Notes: generated by a model from the sequence alone, not told the origin. Counted from the first letter of the stretch, positions 23,218 to 33,209 are shown. The stretch: DNA of 64,000 bases from Myotis daubentonii (GCF_963259705.1 NC_081847.1:73429754-73493753), one strand, 5' to 3'. Numbers and translations: made by a program.

Positions 23218-23321
23218 AAAATGTGCAGATTTTAAATGTATAGTTCAATAAGTTTTATACTCATGTAAATACCACCCAAAGGTAATCTCTATTCTGATTT
23301 TTACCATCATAGATTTTTAAA

Positions 23322-23535
23322 AAAATATATTTTATTGATTTTTTACAGAGAGGAAGGGAGAGAGATAGAGAGTTAGAAACATCGATGAGAGAGAAACATC
23401 GATCAGCTGCCTCCTGCACATTTCCCACTGGGGATGTGCCCGCAACCCAGATACATGCCCTTGACCGGAATCGAACCTGGGACCTTTCAGTCCGCAGGCC
23501 GATGCTCTATCTACTGAGCCAAACCGGTTTCGGCA
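23322..23535 (-). mobile_element. Ves SINE
   Basis: Reverse copy with head complement AAACCGGTTTCGGC. Perfect 17-bp target duplication CATCATAGATTTTTAAA (23305-23321 and 23536-23552). Confidence 0.95.
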
Positions 23536-23766
23536 CATCATAGATTTTTAAAAGAACTTTATATAAAGAATCATATAACATATTCTCTTTTATGTCTACT
23601 TTCTTTTGCTCAACATAATTTTGAGATTCACCCATATTGTATATATCAGAAACCTACTCTTTCTTTTTAATTGCTGAGTGGTATTTCATTGTATGAATAC
23701 CACCATTTGTTTATTCATACTCATGTTTATAGACATGTAGGATGTGCCCAGGTTTGGACTATTTTA

Positions 23767-23982
23767 TTTTATTTTTTTAAATATTGTTTTATTGATTTCA
23801 GAGAGGAAGGGAGAGGGAAAGAGAGAAACATCAATGATGAGCAAGAATCATTGATCAATTGCCTCCTGCACGCCCCCACTGGGGACAGAGCCCACAACCT
23901 GGGTATGTGCCCTGACCGGGAATCAAACCATGACCTCCTGGTTCATTGGTTGATGGTCAACCACTGAGTCATGCCAGCCAGG
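23767..23982 (-). mobile_element. Ves SINE, intermediate subfamily
   Basis: Reverse copy with core AATTGCCTCCTGCACGCCCC. Target duplication CCAGGTTTGGACTATTTTA / CCAGGTTTGAACTATTTTA (23748-23766 and 23983-24001). Confidence 0.93.
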
Positions 23983-24265
23983 CCAGGTTTGAACTATTTT
24001 AAACCCAGGGGTGGTTAATTTGTAGCTTTGCTATAAACCCCTTCATGCCCCCCTGCTTCTCTTTTCCTGTGTAATAGTGCTTGCAAATCAGGCATTTGCT
24101 GACAGTTAAGGGCTTGTTTCCAGGAGGGAGCTTGTAACCAAGAGCACCACAGAGAGCAGAGAACAAAACTAAAGTGGGTCTGCCAAATCCAGGACAGATG
24201 CCTCAGGAGTTCAGTGCCTGGGCACAGAGTGGCAAGCCTGCAAATTATGGAAAGCTCCTTTTATA

Positions 24266-24273
24266 GAAAGAAA

Positions 24274-24369
<96 letters not shown>

Positions 24370-24500
24370 AGGGAGGGAGGGAGGGAGGGAGGGAGGGAGG
24401 GAGGGAGGGAGGGAGGGAGGGAGGGAGGGAGGGAGGGAGGGAGGGAGGGAGGGAGGGAGGGAGGGAGGGAGGGAGGGAGGGAGGGAGGGAGGGAGGGAGG
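24266..24500. repeat. Compound (GAAA)n-(GGGA)n microsatellite
   Basis: About 26 GAAA units (24266-24370) run directly into about 32 perfect GGGA units (24371-24500). The near-perfect state of both blocks implies recent expansion. All purines lie on one strand, so triplex or G-quadruplex structures are plausible. Open frames on both strands (KKERKKER/GGREGGRE and PPSLPPSL) are artefacts. Confidence 0.97.
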
Positions 24501-25240
24501 ATGGAAAACCTAGAGAAAACTATCACAGCAGTTGTTCAGGGTTACTCAGAATGCTGAGTGCTGATGACAGAGAGTGGGTGGGATGGTTCCTCCCCAGCTG
24601 GCTATGCAGTAAGTGTCACCAAGTGTTCATCTGGGCTTCCTTCTGCTGGGCATCTGGGGTAAGGAGCACCAGATGACTTGAAGCATTTGCTATGCAGCCC
24701 CTCACTACTCTTCCAGTACAGGCTACATAAAAAAAAACCCATGGCCTCTTTGGGCAGATGTTTTGGTAATTGGAAAAAAATACTCCCCCTAGCCTTAAAT
24801 GGTTGTCATACATTCAGATACTCAGCATATTATCCAAGAGCAGGAATTGTGAGACCCAGGATGTCTCCCTCTGAAACAGAATAGGGTACAGCACCCCCTA
24901 TATCATTCCCCGTGGAATACATTCCCTTTGTGCTACCACCAGCCAAGGAGAATATGGCCTTTATCCCACCTGTCCCCTGAATCTTGACACAGAGTTCAGG
25001 TTTACTGAGTACACAGAGCTGAGGAAGTGTGGAGGGAGAAATACAGCTATTCAGTCAGCATGTTGAAAACACTCTTAGAGGATGGGAAATTGTGTGGGTG
25101 CTGAAGACAGGGCCCTCATTAGGCAGTGGCAGGGTTAAAGGAAAGGGTACCCTCTTCACCTGCCATGTTATAAGGGCTTTCCAGTTCTAGAAGAATTTGT
25201 GGCAAAGCTCATGTCAAGAGGGAGTCTGTTATGGATGTTA
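24501..25240. other. No gene recognised
   Basis: Mixed-composition DNA without nameable repeats or supported exons. Confidence 0.4.
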
Positions 25241-25577
25241 CTAGAGTCCCAGTGCATGATTTCATGCACAGGTGGGGTCTGGCTGGCCCGCTCCAATGGG
25301 GACCCATTGAACTGGGCCAGTTGGGGGGAGGGGCCACAGGAGGTTGGCTGGCCAGCCCTGCCCCCGATCAGGGTGGGGAGGGCCTATCAGGGGTGGGTCC
25401 GGCCAGGGGAAGGGGCTGCAGGAGGTTGGCTGGACGGCCCCATCCCCAGTCAGGGTGGGGGGGCCAATTGGGGCCCGGATCAGGTCTGTTGGATGCCGCA
25501 ATGTGCGTCATAGCCACCGGTTGTTACAGTCGTTCTAGTCATTCCACCATTCCAGTCGCTGGGCTTTTATATATATA
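25241..25577 (-). mobile_element. Helitron (HeliBat-type), 5' TC lost at a junction
   Basis: The minus-strand 3' end is CTAG (25241-25244), preceded by the hairpin TGCATGATTTCATGCA. The 5' end reads TATATATATAAAAGCC at 25577 and lacks the usual TC, because the CTAG of the next Helitron abuts it. The interior is G-rich on the plus strand (25315-25465). It belongs to the family of 15764-16058 and 30329-30649. Confidence 0.85.
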
Positions 25578-26837
25578 CTAGTAGCCCAGTGCACAAAATT
25601 TGTGCACTCGAGGGGGGGGGGGTCTCTCAGTTATTAAACATTTATTGGCACAACACTGACCACATTGGTGGTGGTGGTAGTCTTGTCAGAATGTGTTATA
25701 TTATGCAGATGAAAATCTATTTAAACAGATTTGATGTAGATATTTTCAAAGATGGAAGAATTGTCCCTGTCAACTATTTTAGTTGACTCATATCTTCAGT
25801 AATTGTCATCATTGCAAAGTTTTCAGTCCCCATATGGATTGCTGAATATAATAGGTCATGTGCTGTCCCTGTCCTTTGTAGCCTTTGTTATCTTAAGGAC
25901 TCTAGTTTTCCATTTATATGTTTAAGTACCAACCTTACAGGCTTAAAAATGTAAGCTTTTAACACTGCTCTCTCTGTTCTGTATCCTTTCGATGAAAAGT
26001 GGAGTTGGGTTGCAGCACAGGAGAGAAATTCAGAAGGGGAATATTGAAGCAATGACTACAGTAGGAGAAGAGGGAACCTGTTTCCCTGGCCACAGGTGCT
26101 GGCGCCCTGGACCACAGGGCTGGCAGCTTCTCCGGGTGGCTGCAGCCTGGGACCTCTGGCTGGTAGCTTGTCCATCTCCTGGGCTGCAGCCAGCCCCAGG
26201 CGCTGGCGCCTGGACCAAAGGTGGGTGGCTTCTTCTTTTGGGGGCTTCTTCTTCTGTGCTTCCAGGGAGGGTAGTCAGTTAAGTGTCATGCAAAAATAGG
26301 CATCACCAATCACAGAAGCCCGGTGTGGGGCAGGGAAGCCGTGGCCAGGGACTCTGGCGGCAGATGCTTCCCTGACCCGCACCCGGCTTCTGCAATAGCC
26401 CCTGCACCCGGCTTCTGCGGTCACCGATCGCAGAAGCCGGGTGCGGGGCACGGAAACCACGGCCGGGGAAGCTGGCGGAGGCTGCTTCCCTGCCCATGCA
26501 CCTGGCTTCTGTGATCGCCCCTGCACCTGGCTTCTGCAGTCTCCGTTGCTGTCTGTGTCCACTTCCCTGCCCCACCCCCCCAGGCTCCTCCGATCACCTG
26601 CTGGTGGCAGGGCAAAGGTGGCCTCCAGGGCCGACCTTTGCCCTGCTCCCTGGCTCTTCCCTGCGCCTGGGTTTCTGATCATTGTCTTCCATCCTTCCCC
26701 TTTCACCTCCATCATTTCGAGTATGCAAATTAACCGCCATCTTAGTTGGCAGTTAATTTGCATATCACCCTGATTAGCCAATGGGAAGGGTAGCGAAGTT
26801 ACAGTTAATTACCATGTTTGTCCATTATTAGATAGGA
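25578..26837 (-). mobile_element. Helitron, 1.26 kb, with unexplained interior
   Basis: The minus-strand 5' end TCCTATCTAATAATGG lies at 26837 after A (t26838). The 3' end CTAG lies at 25578, with hairpin GTGCACAAAATTTGTGCAC. From the 5' end come a promoter-like cassette (26715-26800), then GC-rich inverted and direct repeats (26300-26560), then an AT-richer stretch (25630-26060) unlike any Helitron part that I know. No Rep/helicase frame is visible. Pairing these two ends as one element is inferred. Confidence 0.65.
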
Positions 26838-27648
26838 TATATAGATACCGACCAGCTTTGCTGATAACTACCAAAAGGATCTTCTGATGCTCAGTGGCAG
26901 ACTCAGCCAACAAGTAGTCCATTCATCACCCTAGGCCAGCTTTCCCCCTCCCTGGACTGTTGTTTGTCTGTTACCTCACTGCATCAGGTTTTTACCTGCT
27001 TGTCTTTTGGCCTCCATTTCTCTGTTTTTTTCCTTTCCTCCTTTTTTCTTGCCTTCTTCAACTGTAACTTTCTGGTTAAAAAACAAAACAGACATCAGAA
27101 CTTTGCATTAGTTAACATTTTCTGCCAAGGCACTGACCCTGAGCAACTGCCAGAAGATATTTTTATTGCCTTTAGTTTCATTATAGATGACAAAATGCAT
27201 GGAGTTAGATTTCTTTTTCCCAGGATTTGGTTGTTAGTTGTTTATTTCAACACCAGATGGTATTTTCTGATTAAAGTTATTTATAAGCTTTTTGATTCTT
27301 AAAGCTCATTGTTATATTACTGGATCACCTTGGACCATGTGCCCCATGTTTTGAGAGGAGGTATAAGCTGAAACTTTGAAAAGTTGACACCAAACTTAGG
27401 AAGTGAAGCAATCATTGCCCCTCAGACTAATAATTTATTGATCTCAAGATGACTTTTAGTTTGGGGGAATATATAATTTCCTTGAAATTGCTAGTTTTAT
27501 AAAAAGCCACAGTTATTTTTCCTGGGTTACTATGTTGTCTTTAGTTGTAATTTTGATGTGCAAGCAAAGAATAGATTGTGTCCAGTCCAATTTACATTTA
27601 TAACTTCAAACAATTATACTCTCATAGACTTTAGCAAAAAAACACCCC
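26838..27648. other. No gene recognised
   Basis: AT-rich DNA. A 112-codon frame (26964-27302) resembles no protein that I know. Confidence 0.4.
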
Positions 27649-28196
27649 TCTATATATAAAAGGCTAATATGCTAAGTGTCTGACCCGTCACCATGACACA
27701 CACTGACCACCAGGGGGCCAACGCTCAACGCAGGAGCTGCCATGACACGCACTGGCCATTTGCAATGTGGACCTGGCGCTGACAAAGCAACACTTAGCTT
27801 CCCCCAAGTGGGACACAGGCCCCACCACCATCCCAGAGTGACAGCCCATCAAATCACAGCCAATGCTGCTGAATGCGCAAAATGCGGCCCACAGCCCAGT
27901 CCAGCCTGGAAACGGTGGCTGTGGGCGCCGGGTAATGACGTCATGTCACGTAGCAACACCTGGCTTCCTCTCCCTAGTGACTAGCCTCCTTGCAGTTTCT
28001 TCATCCCAGTTTCTTCAGCCCAGGAACACAACTTGCTTCATAGCCAGGTGGAAACATTTTACACTTTAACCAAATGTCTGTGAAGCGTTTTCCAGTGCCT
28101 CATCTCATTTGATCCTCACAGAAGTCCTGGAGTAGGTAGATAGGAGACTTGGTGGAATCCTATTTTCTTTTCATTAGCCAGAAAACGGAGATTTAG
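27649..28196 (+). mobile_element. Helitron carrying a non-Helitron segment, copy 2
   Basis: The 5' end TCTATATATAAAAGGC starts at 27649, but the base before it is C, not the expected A. From 27660 to 28196 it parallels the minus strand at 454-1086, including TGACGTCATGTCACGTAGC (27936-27954) and the MIR-like TTTGATCCTCACAGAAGTCC (28108-28127). It lacks the 122-bp mini-Helitron of copy 1. The similarity ends at CATTAGC (about 28196). No CTAG end is seen; sequence after 28196 may be further captured DNA or the host site. Confidence 0.7.
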
Positions 28197-28806
28197 AAAG
28201 CTTAGAAACTTGATGTGACTGAAAAGAAATAAGAAATGGTGGACCTTGAAAATGACTTCAGGTTTTTTCACTGCACAGAATATAGTCAAACACTGCTGCA
28301 GTTAAATATTTTACCCCTTGTTCTCTGTACGTGATCTACAGTAATAATCTGCTTCTTGTTGATATTTACTGCTGTGTTACTTGAAAGAAAAGTTGGGGTG
28401 CTTCACTGAGCCGGGAAAAGTTCAGCAACATCAGAAAGCAGGTCTAATTAAGCAAGTTTATTCTATCCTAATATATAAAAACCCTGGGTCCGTCATGACC
28501 AGAGGCTGACCAACCGGAAGTCAGTCCTGCAGTCAGTGCTGGGTTGCTGTGGCGACCAAGCACTGATTACTGCGGCTGCAGGTGCAGTGACCCAGCACTG
28601 ACTGCTGAGGGGGCTGCGAATCAGGCCCAGAGAGAGGCCTGAAGAGAGAAGCAGGGTCTGATCCCCAGCCTCTATGGCAGCTGTTGATCAACTGTTGCCT
28701 TTCTCTTTCTCTCCAGCAGCCGCCCTCCATTTCTCTCCAGGCTTCCACTGGGGCTGCTGCTCAGCCCTGCCTTTCTGATCAGACCCTGTTGATAGGCCCA
28801 GAGATG

Positions 28807-29022
28807 CTGACTGGCATGGAAACCGACCAATCAGGACCAAATCTGGGTGAAGTGTGAGGAGCCAATGGCTGCCTAGGAGGCGGAGCTTTTGACACTGATT
28901 GGCATAGAAACCGACCAATCAGAACCAAATCTGGGTGAACTGTGAGGAGCCAATGGCTGCCTAGGAGGTGGAGCTTTTGACACTGACTGGCATAGAAACC
29001 GACTAATCAGAACCAAATTGGC
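28807..29022 (+). repeat. 88-bp tandem repeat rich in CCAAT motifs
   Basis: The unit starts near GACTGGCATGGAAACCGACC and recurs at 28895 and 28983 with a few differences. Each unit carries CCAATCAG and GAGCCAATGGCTGCC plus GGAGCTTTTGACACTGA. Spaced CCAAT/ATTGG boxes are typical of NF-Y-type promoters. Promoter activity is an inference. Confidence 0.85.
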
Positions 29023-29024
29023 CA

Positions 29025-29440
29025 GCAGAGGAGGGCTGTTGGGGGCAAGATCAGGCCAGCAGGGGAGGGCAGTTAGGGGTGATCAGGCAGGCAGAGGCAG
29101 GTAGGGGCGATCAGGCCGGCAAGGGAGGGCCATTGGGGGCGAGGTCAGGGCAATTGGGGGAAACCAGGCCAACAGGGGAGGGCAGTTGGGGGGACTAGGC
29201 CTGCAGGGGAGGGCAGTTGGGGGCCATCAGGCCGGCAGGGGAGGGCAGTTGGGGGTGACCAGGCTGGCAGGGGAGGGCAGTTGGGAGCGAGATCAGGCCT
29301 TCAGGGGAGGGCAGTTGGGGGTGATCTGGCTGGCAGGAGAGCAGTTAGGTGTTAATCAGGCTAGCAGGGGAGCGGTTAGGGGGTGATCAGGCTGGCAGGC
29401 AGATGCAGTTAGGGGCAATCAGGCAGGCAGGCAGGCAGGT
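29025..29440 (+). repeat. G-rich minisatellite in Helitron
   Basis: About twelve imperfect units built around GCAGGGGAGGGCAGTTGGGG followed by GATCAGGCC. The 66-codon frame at 29186-29386 is a by-product. Similar in style to the arrays at 38900-39590 and 47220-47930. Confidence 0.9.
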
Positions 29441-29476
29441 GAGGAGTTAGGAGCCAGAAGTCCTGGATTGTGAGAG

Positions 29477-29537
29477 GGATGTCCGACTGCCAGTTTAGGC
29501 CCGATCCCTGTGGGCCTAAACCGGCAGTCAGACATCC
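29477..29537. repeat. 26-bp-arm palindrome (hairpin) in Helitron
   Basis: The left arm starts GGATGTCCGACTGCC and the right arm ends GGCAGTCAGACATCC. The arms pair at 24 of 26 positions around a 9-base loop. A related inverted repeat occurs in the Helitron at 51858-52242. Confidence 0.9.
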
Positions 29538-29563
29538 CCTGAGGGGTCCCAGATTGGAGACGG

Positions 29564-29770
29564 CTATATATAAAAGGCTAAGTTGACTCACATATGCGCG
29601 ATACATATAAAGCTCTCACTGGTGCCAATTGCATGTGTGTGGTTCAATCTGTCATTGTCAGTCGTGAATTTGGTTGACATTTCTATTTAGAGAAAGGACG
29701 AATAGTGATATTAAAATACTTCTAACTAATTTCCTTTCAATGTGCATGAATTCATTCACTGGGCCACTAG
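29564..29770 (+). mobile_element. Helitron 3' unit with its own 5'-like end
   Basis: CTATATATAAAAGGCTAAG at 29564 is a Helitron 5' end with a mutated first base. The 3' end has the hairpin TGCATGAATTCATTCA and CTAG (29767-29770) before T. The interior (TTGACTCACATATGCGCG, CGTGAATTTGGTTGACATTT) differs from the other short Helitrons here and may come from an autonomous-type HeliBat. At 207 bp it has no coding capacity. Confidence 0.7.
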
Positions 29771-29965
29771 TTTATAGAGAAAAGACTTTTAGAGTCTTCC
29801 TCCCAGCCCTCCCAATTATGGTTGACACTTTAAGCTCTAGCAGGTGTGTTTGAGCACAGTCTTTGGTAAAGTAGCTAGTGTTTCATAATCAGCTTTAGGA
29901 ATTTGAATTATATCAGAGATAATTCATGATACCATTCTATGAAGTCTGTTAAACAATTTACTCTT

Positions 29966-30185
29966 TTTTTTAAAAATATATTTTATTGATTTTTTACAGA
30001 GATGAAGGGAGAGAGATAGAGAGTTAGAAACATCGATGAGAGAGAAACATCGATCAGCTGCCTCCTGCACATTTCCCACTGGGGATGTGCCCGCAACCCA
30101 GGTACATGCCCTTGACCGGAATCGAACCTGGGACCCCTCAGTCCGCAGGCCGACGCTCTATCCACTGAGCCAAACCGGTTTCGGC
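29966..30185 (-). mobile_element. Ves SINE
   Basis: Reverse copy with head complement AAACCGGTTTCGGC. Perfect target duplication AACAATTTACTCTT (29952-29965 and 30186-30199). Confidence 0.95.
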
Positions 30186-30328
30186 AACAATTTACTCTTA
30201 TCATTGAGCATATAAGGCTCATGATAGCAATTCCTCTGCTAGGAACTAAAGATGATGAAAATAAACTATAACCATGGAAATGCAAGCTCTACCAGAATCC
30301 TGGTAGCCTTTATTGCAGAAATGAATAA

Positions 30329-30649
30329 TCTATATAGTATATAAAAGCCTAAACAACCTTTACAACTGGTCAACCAAACGACTGGTTGACCGTTCACTAT
30401 GATGTCCACGGACCACCAGGGGGCAGACACTCAATGCAGGAGCTGCCCCCTGGTGATCAGTGTGCTCCTACAGCCAACCTCCTGTGGCTGGCCAACCTGC
30501 CACGGTCCCTCCCCTCAGCTGGCCGGCCAACCTCCTGCAGTCCCACCCTCTCACCAGCCAGCCCCGATAGGGACTGGGCGAGACAGCCCCAATTGCCGGC
30601 CAGGCCGAGGGACCCCACCCGTGCATGAATTCATGCACCGGGCCTCTAA
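30329..30649 (+). mobile_element. Helitron (HeliBat-type), 321 bp
   Basis: Starts TCTATATAGTATATAAAAGC after A30328. Ends with the perfect hairpin GGTGCATGAATTCATGCACC-like (GTGCATGAATTCATGCAC) and CTAA (30646-30649) before T. The altered terminal base is shared with 15764-16058, so CTAA may be a subfamily state. A C-rich interior creates spurious frames. Confidence 0.9.
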
Positions 30650-30654
30650 TGCCT

Positions 30655-30955
30655 CTATAAACATCTGTGTACAAGTATTTGTTTGAATACCTGTCTTCAA
30701 GGTAGACACAAAAGGTCACATATTGTGTGATTGCATTTATATGAAATATTATGGAAAATAAGTCCATGGAAGCAAAAAACATATTAGTGGAATAGGGGAT
30801 GGTAGTGACTGCTTAATGAATTCAATGGGCGACTAAAATGCTTTGGAGCTAGGTAGAGGTGACAATTGTACAACATTGTGAATGCCACTGAATTGTGTAC
30901 TTTAAAATGGCTAAGTTTATGTTACTTCAATTTTACCTCAATTTTTAAAAATTAC
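30655..30955 (+). repeat. Old LINE-1 3' end
   Basis: TTGTGTGATTGCATTTATAT, GACAATTGTACAACATTGTG and TTAAAATGGCTAAGTTTATG are typical of old L1M 3' ends in the plus orientation. The Helitron at 30329-30649 sits at its upstream edge. Confidence 0.7.
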
Positions 30956-32334
30956 ATCATAAAGTTTTTGTGATCTCATAAATAACTGTGGCTTTGCTGT
31001 CATAGTTACCTTGTGACTGTAGGAACCCATGTGCTTTATAGTATTAGAACATTGGGAAAGTTCTTTCCACCTGTGGGCAGGAAAATTGGAAGATGGCTTA
31101 TCCCAAGTGGGTTTCTTTTCAAATAACAATTAAGGAATATAGTTTTGTTTTTTTCATTTTTATTTGTAGAAGCTGGTAAAATTTATATCTTGAACAGGCT
31201 CTAGGTCTTAAAGTTTGATCTCAACTGATATTGGTTGGTTTCTTCATTTAATTTGAGAAAGCATGTCTAAAATAACTTTATATTGTTTGGAGATGGGGCA
31301 GATTTTGGTTTTATAAAAATTAAGAGTAAATTTTTTTTTAAAAAAAGAATCTAGGATATACATATGGTATTGTAGTAAGATTTTTCTGATAATTTGCTAT
31401 GCTGCACTGCTAGAGATTTTTGTGACTATCTAAAACTATCACAAATACTTTTTATTGTCAGTGGAATTGATGTCAGAAATAAAAATTCAAGAAAAAGAAA
31501 ATCCTGTTTTAGATCAATCAAGCAGAGCTTGTGCAAAAGCTAAAAACCTTAGTTTCTTATTTTATTTTTTTTAAATCTTACACCTGTTTTTTGAAGGAGG
31601 GACTTTAGGTTAGATTCTGGCAAAAGGTCTGAGGTTGAGAAGAACTTCTTACTCAGAAGGGTAGAACTGTTTTGTCAATATGATCATGAAGCTTTTCTTT
31701 ATGAGTAAAGTTGATGCTTCTCCCCTCCCCTCCCCGCGTCCTGCTTCTGCCCCAGTGTTATATGTGGACTCATTCCTCCTGCAGAAGTATCTGTGCTGTC
31801 TTGCACACTCCCACCTGGTTCCTCTTAGGATCCACAATATGCCATCCAGACTAAGAGTTTGTAGACTTGAAGCCAACAAAGCTAATTGGTTTCTAATGGA
31901 TTGAACCCACAGCTTCTGGCATCATTAGCATCATGCCCCAATCACCTGAACTAGAGAGTAAAAGAATAAATGCCTTGCTTGAGCCAGGGCCTTGTGACTT
32001 TAAAGTTAGAAGGAAATTAGTAAGCGTAGCAAGCTGTCTGGAATAAATCTAATAAGCTAAAGTAGTGGGTGAATGTGAGTATTCAGCTTATAATAATTAT
32101 TGCTTCTGATTTCCATAAAATTATGGTTTCCTTTTTGTGATGTGCACTGGATAATTTTTTAAAATAAGAAGGTCAGTCTTTCAGTTGTGGAGAGTTAAAA
32201 GTTGTTTTTCAATAAAGTATTAATTAGGAAAAATTTCCAACGAGAGCTAATTCTACTAGACATTGAGCTACTATACAATGGCAGCAGTAAAGTGAAATAG
32301 GTGGACGAGACTGCAGCTTACACTGCTTACATTT
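30956..32334. other. No gene recognised
   Basis: AT-rich DNA. Frames at 31649-31904 on both strands show no family resemblance. Confidence 0.4.
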
Positions 32335-32515
32335 GCCCAAGAACCTCTGCCTGTGAACAGCGCTTAGTGAATGTCCTTGCACAATTTACTTAAGCTTTCT
32401 GTGCCTTAATTTTCCCATCTGGACAATCTGAATACTAGAATCTACCTCATAGGGTTGTTATAAAGGTAGAATTAGTCAATTTAGTTAAAGCTCTTTAGAA
32501 CAGTGCCTGACAGAA
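32335..32515 (+). repeat. MIR SINE relic
   Basis: TTACTTAAGCTTTCTGTGCC, TTTTCCCATCTGGACAATC, CTACCTCATAGGGTTGTTAT and TTTAGAACAGTGCCTGACA follow the MIR order. Confidence 0.85.
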
Positions 32516-33209
32516 TCAGAACTAGCTATGTATATGTTAAAGAAGTAAGAATGATGGTGAAAGATAAATAGGAGCTACTTGTTGAGGGGTGCTTTTTTGA
32601 GGGGCAAACTTGTTTACTTTTACAGATACTCTTAGTTCTGACCCTTTCTGGTGTACCAATGCATTGTTCTGTTTAAAAGTCTAAGATCCTCTGGCATATT
32701 CTCTTTAAGGCCATTATACTGCTAGTGGACATTTCAACCAAAGAAAATGCGTTGGAAAAGAAGTAAAGAACTCAAAAGAATTGGTTTTTACTGTTTCCTA
32801 AGTAATTATTAGATCACATGAAGCATCTCTGGTGGTTTTTTTTTTTTTTTTTTGAAAACATAGTTACTGTCTTATTTTTTTTTAATTAAATCTTTATTGT
32901 TCAGATTATTACATTTGTTCCTCTTTTTTCCCCCCATAACTCCCCTCCTCCCAGTTCCCACCCCACCCTACGCCCTCACTCCCCACCCACTGTCCTCTTC
33001 CATAGGTGCACGATTTTTGTCCAGTCTCTTCCCGCATCTCCCACACCCCTTCCCCCCCCAAGAATAGTCAGTCCATTCCCTTTCTATGTCCCTGATTCTA
33101 TTATGATCACCAGATTATTTATTCACTTGATTCTTAGATTCACTTGTTGATAGATGCATATTTGTTGTTCATAATTTGTATCTTTACCTTTTCCTTCTTC
33201 TTCCTCTTC

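Larger units (their letters stand above)
22865..24005 (-). mobile_element. Old L1M 3' region split by three Ves SINEs
   Basis: Pieces at 22865-22934, 23218-23321, 23536-23766 and 23983-24005 read on as one old L1 3' end: AAAATTGAGATATAACATAC, AATGTATAGTTCAATAAG, GAATCATATAACATATTC, then GGTATTTCATTGTATGAATA. Two of the three inserts have clear target duplications copied from this L1, and the third has a plausible one. Confidence 0.75.
28466..29563 (+). mobile_element. Helitron body with 88-bp tandem repeats, minisatellite and palindrome
   Basis: Starts TCCTAATATATAAAAACC after A28465. It contains about 2.4 copies of an 88-bp repeat (28807-29022), a G-rich minisatellite (29025-29440) and a 61-bp palindrome (29477-29537). 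Its own CTAG end is not seen; at 29564 a second Helitron 5' end begins. It is either truncated by that element or is one composite unit ending at 29770. Confidence 0.75.

Noticed and set aside
24214..24526. Proteins rich in KKER/GGRE or LPPS repeats
   Set aside because: Pure artefacts of the GAAA/GGGA microsatellite.
26275..26781. 168-aa minus-strand frame
   Set aside because: Falls in the GC-rich direct and inverted repeats of a Helitron. It crosses the promoter-like cassette and shows no domain.
26964..27302. 112-aa hydrophobic frame as a possible membrane protein
   Set aside because: T-rich DNA read in this frame gives F/L-rich text by composition. There are no exon signals or family resemblance.
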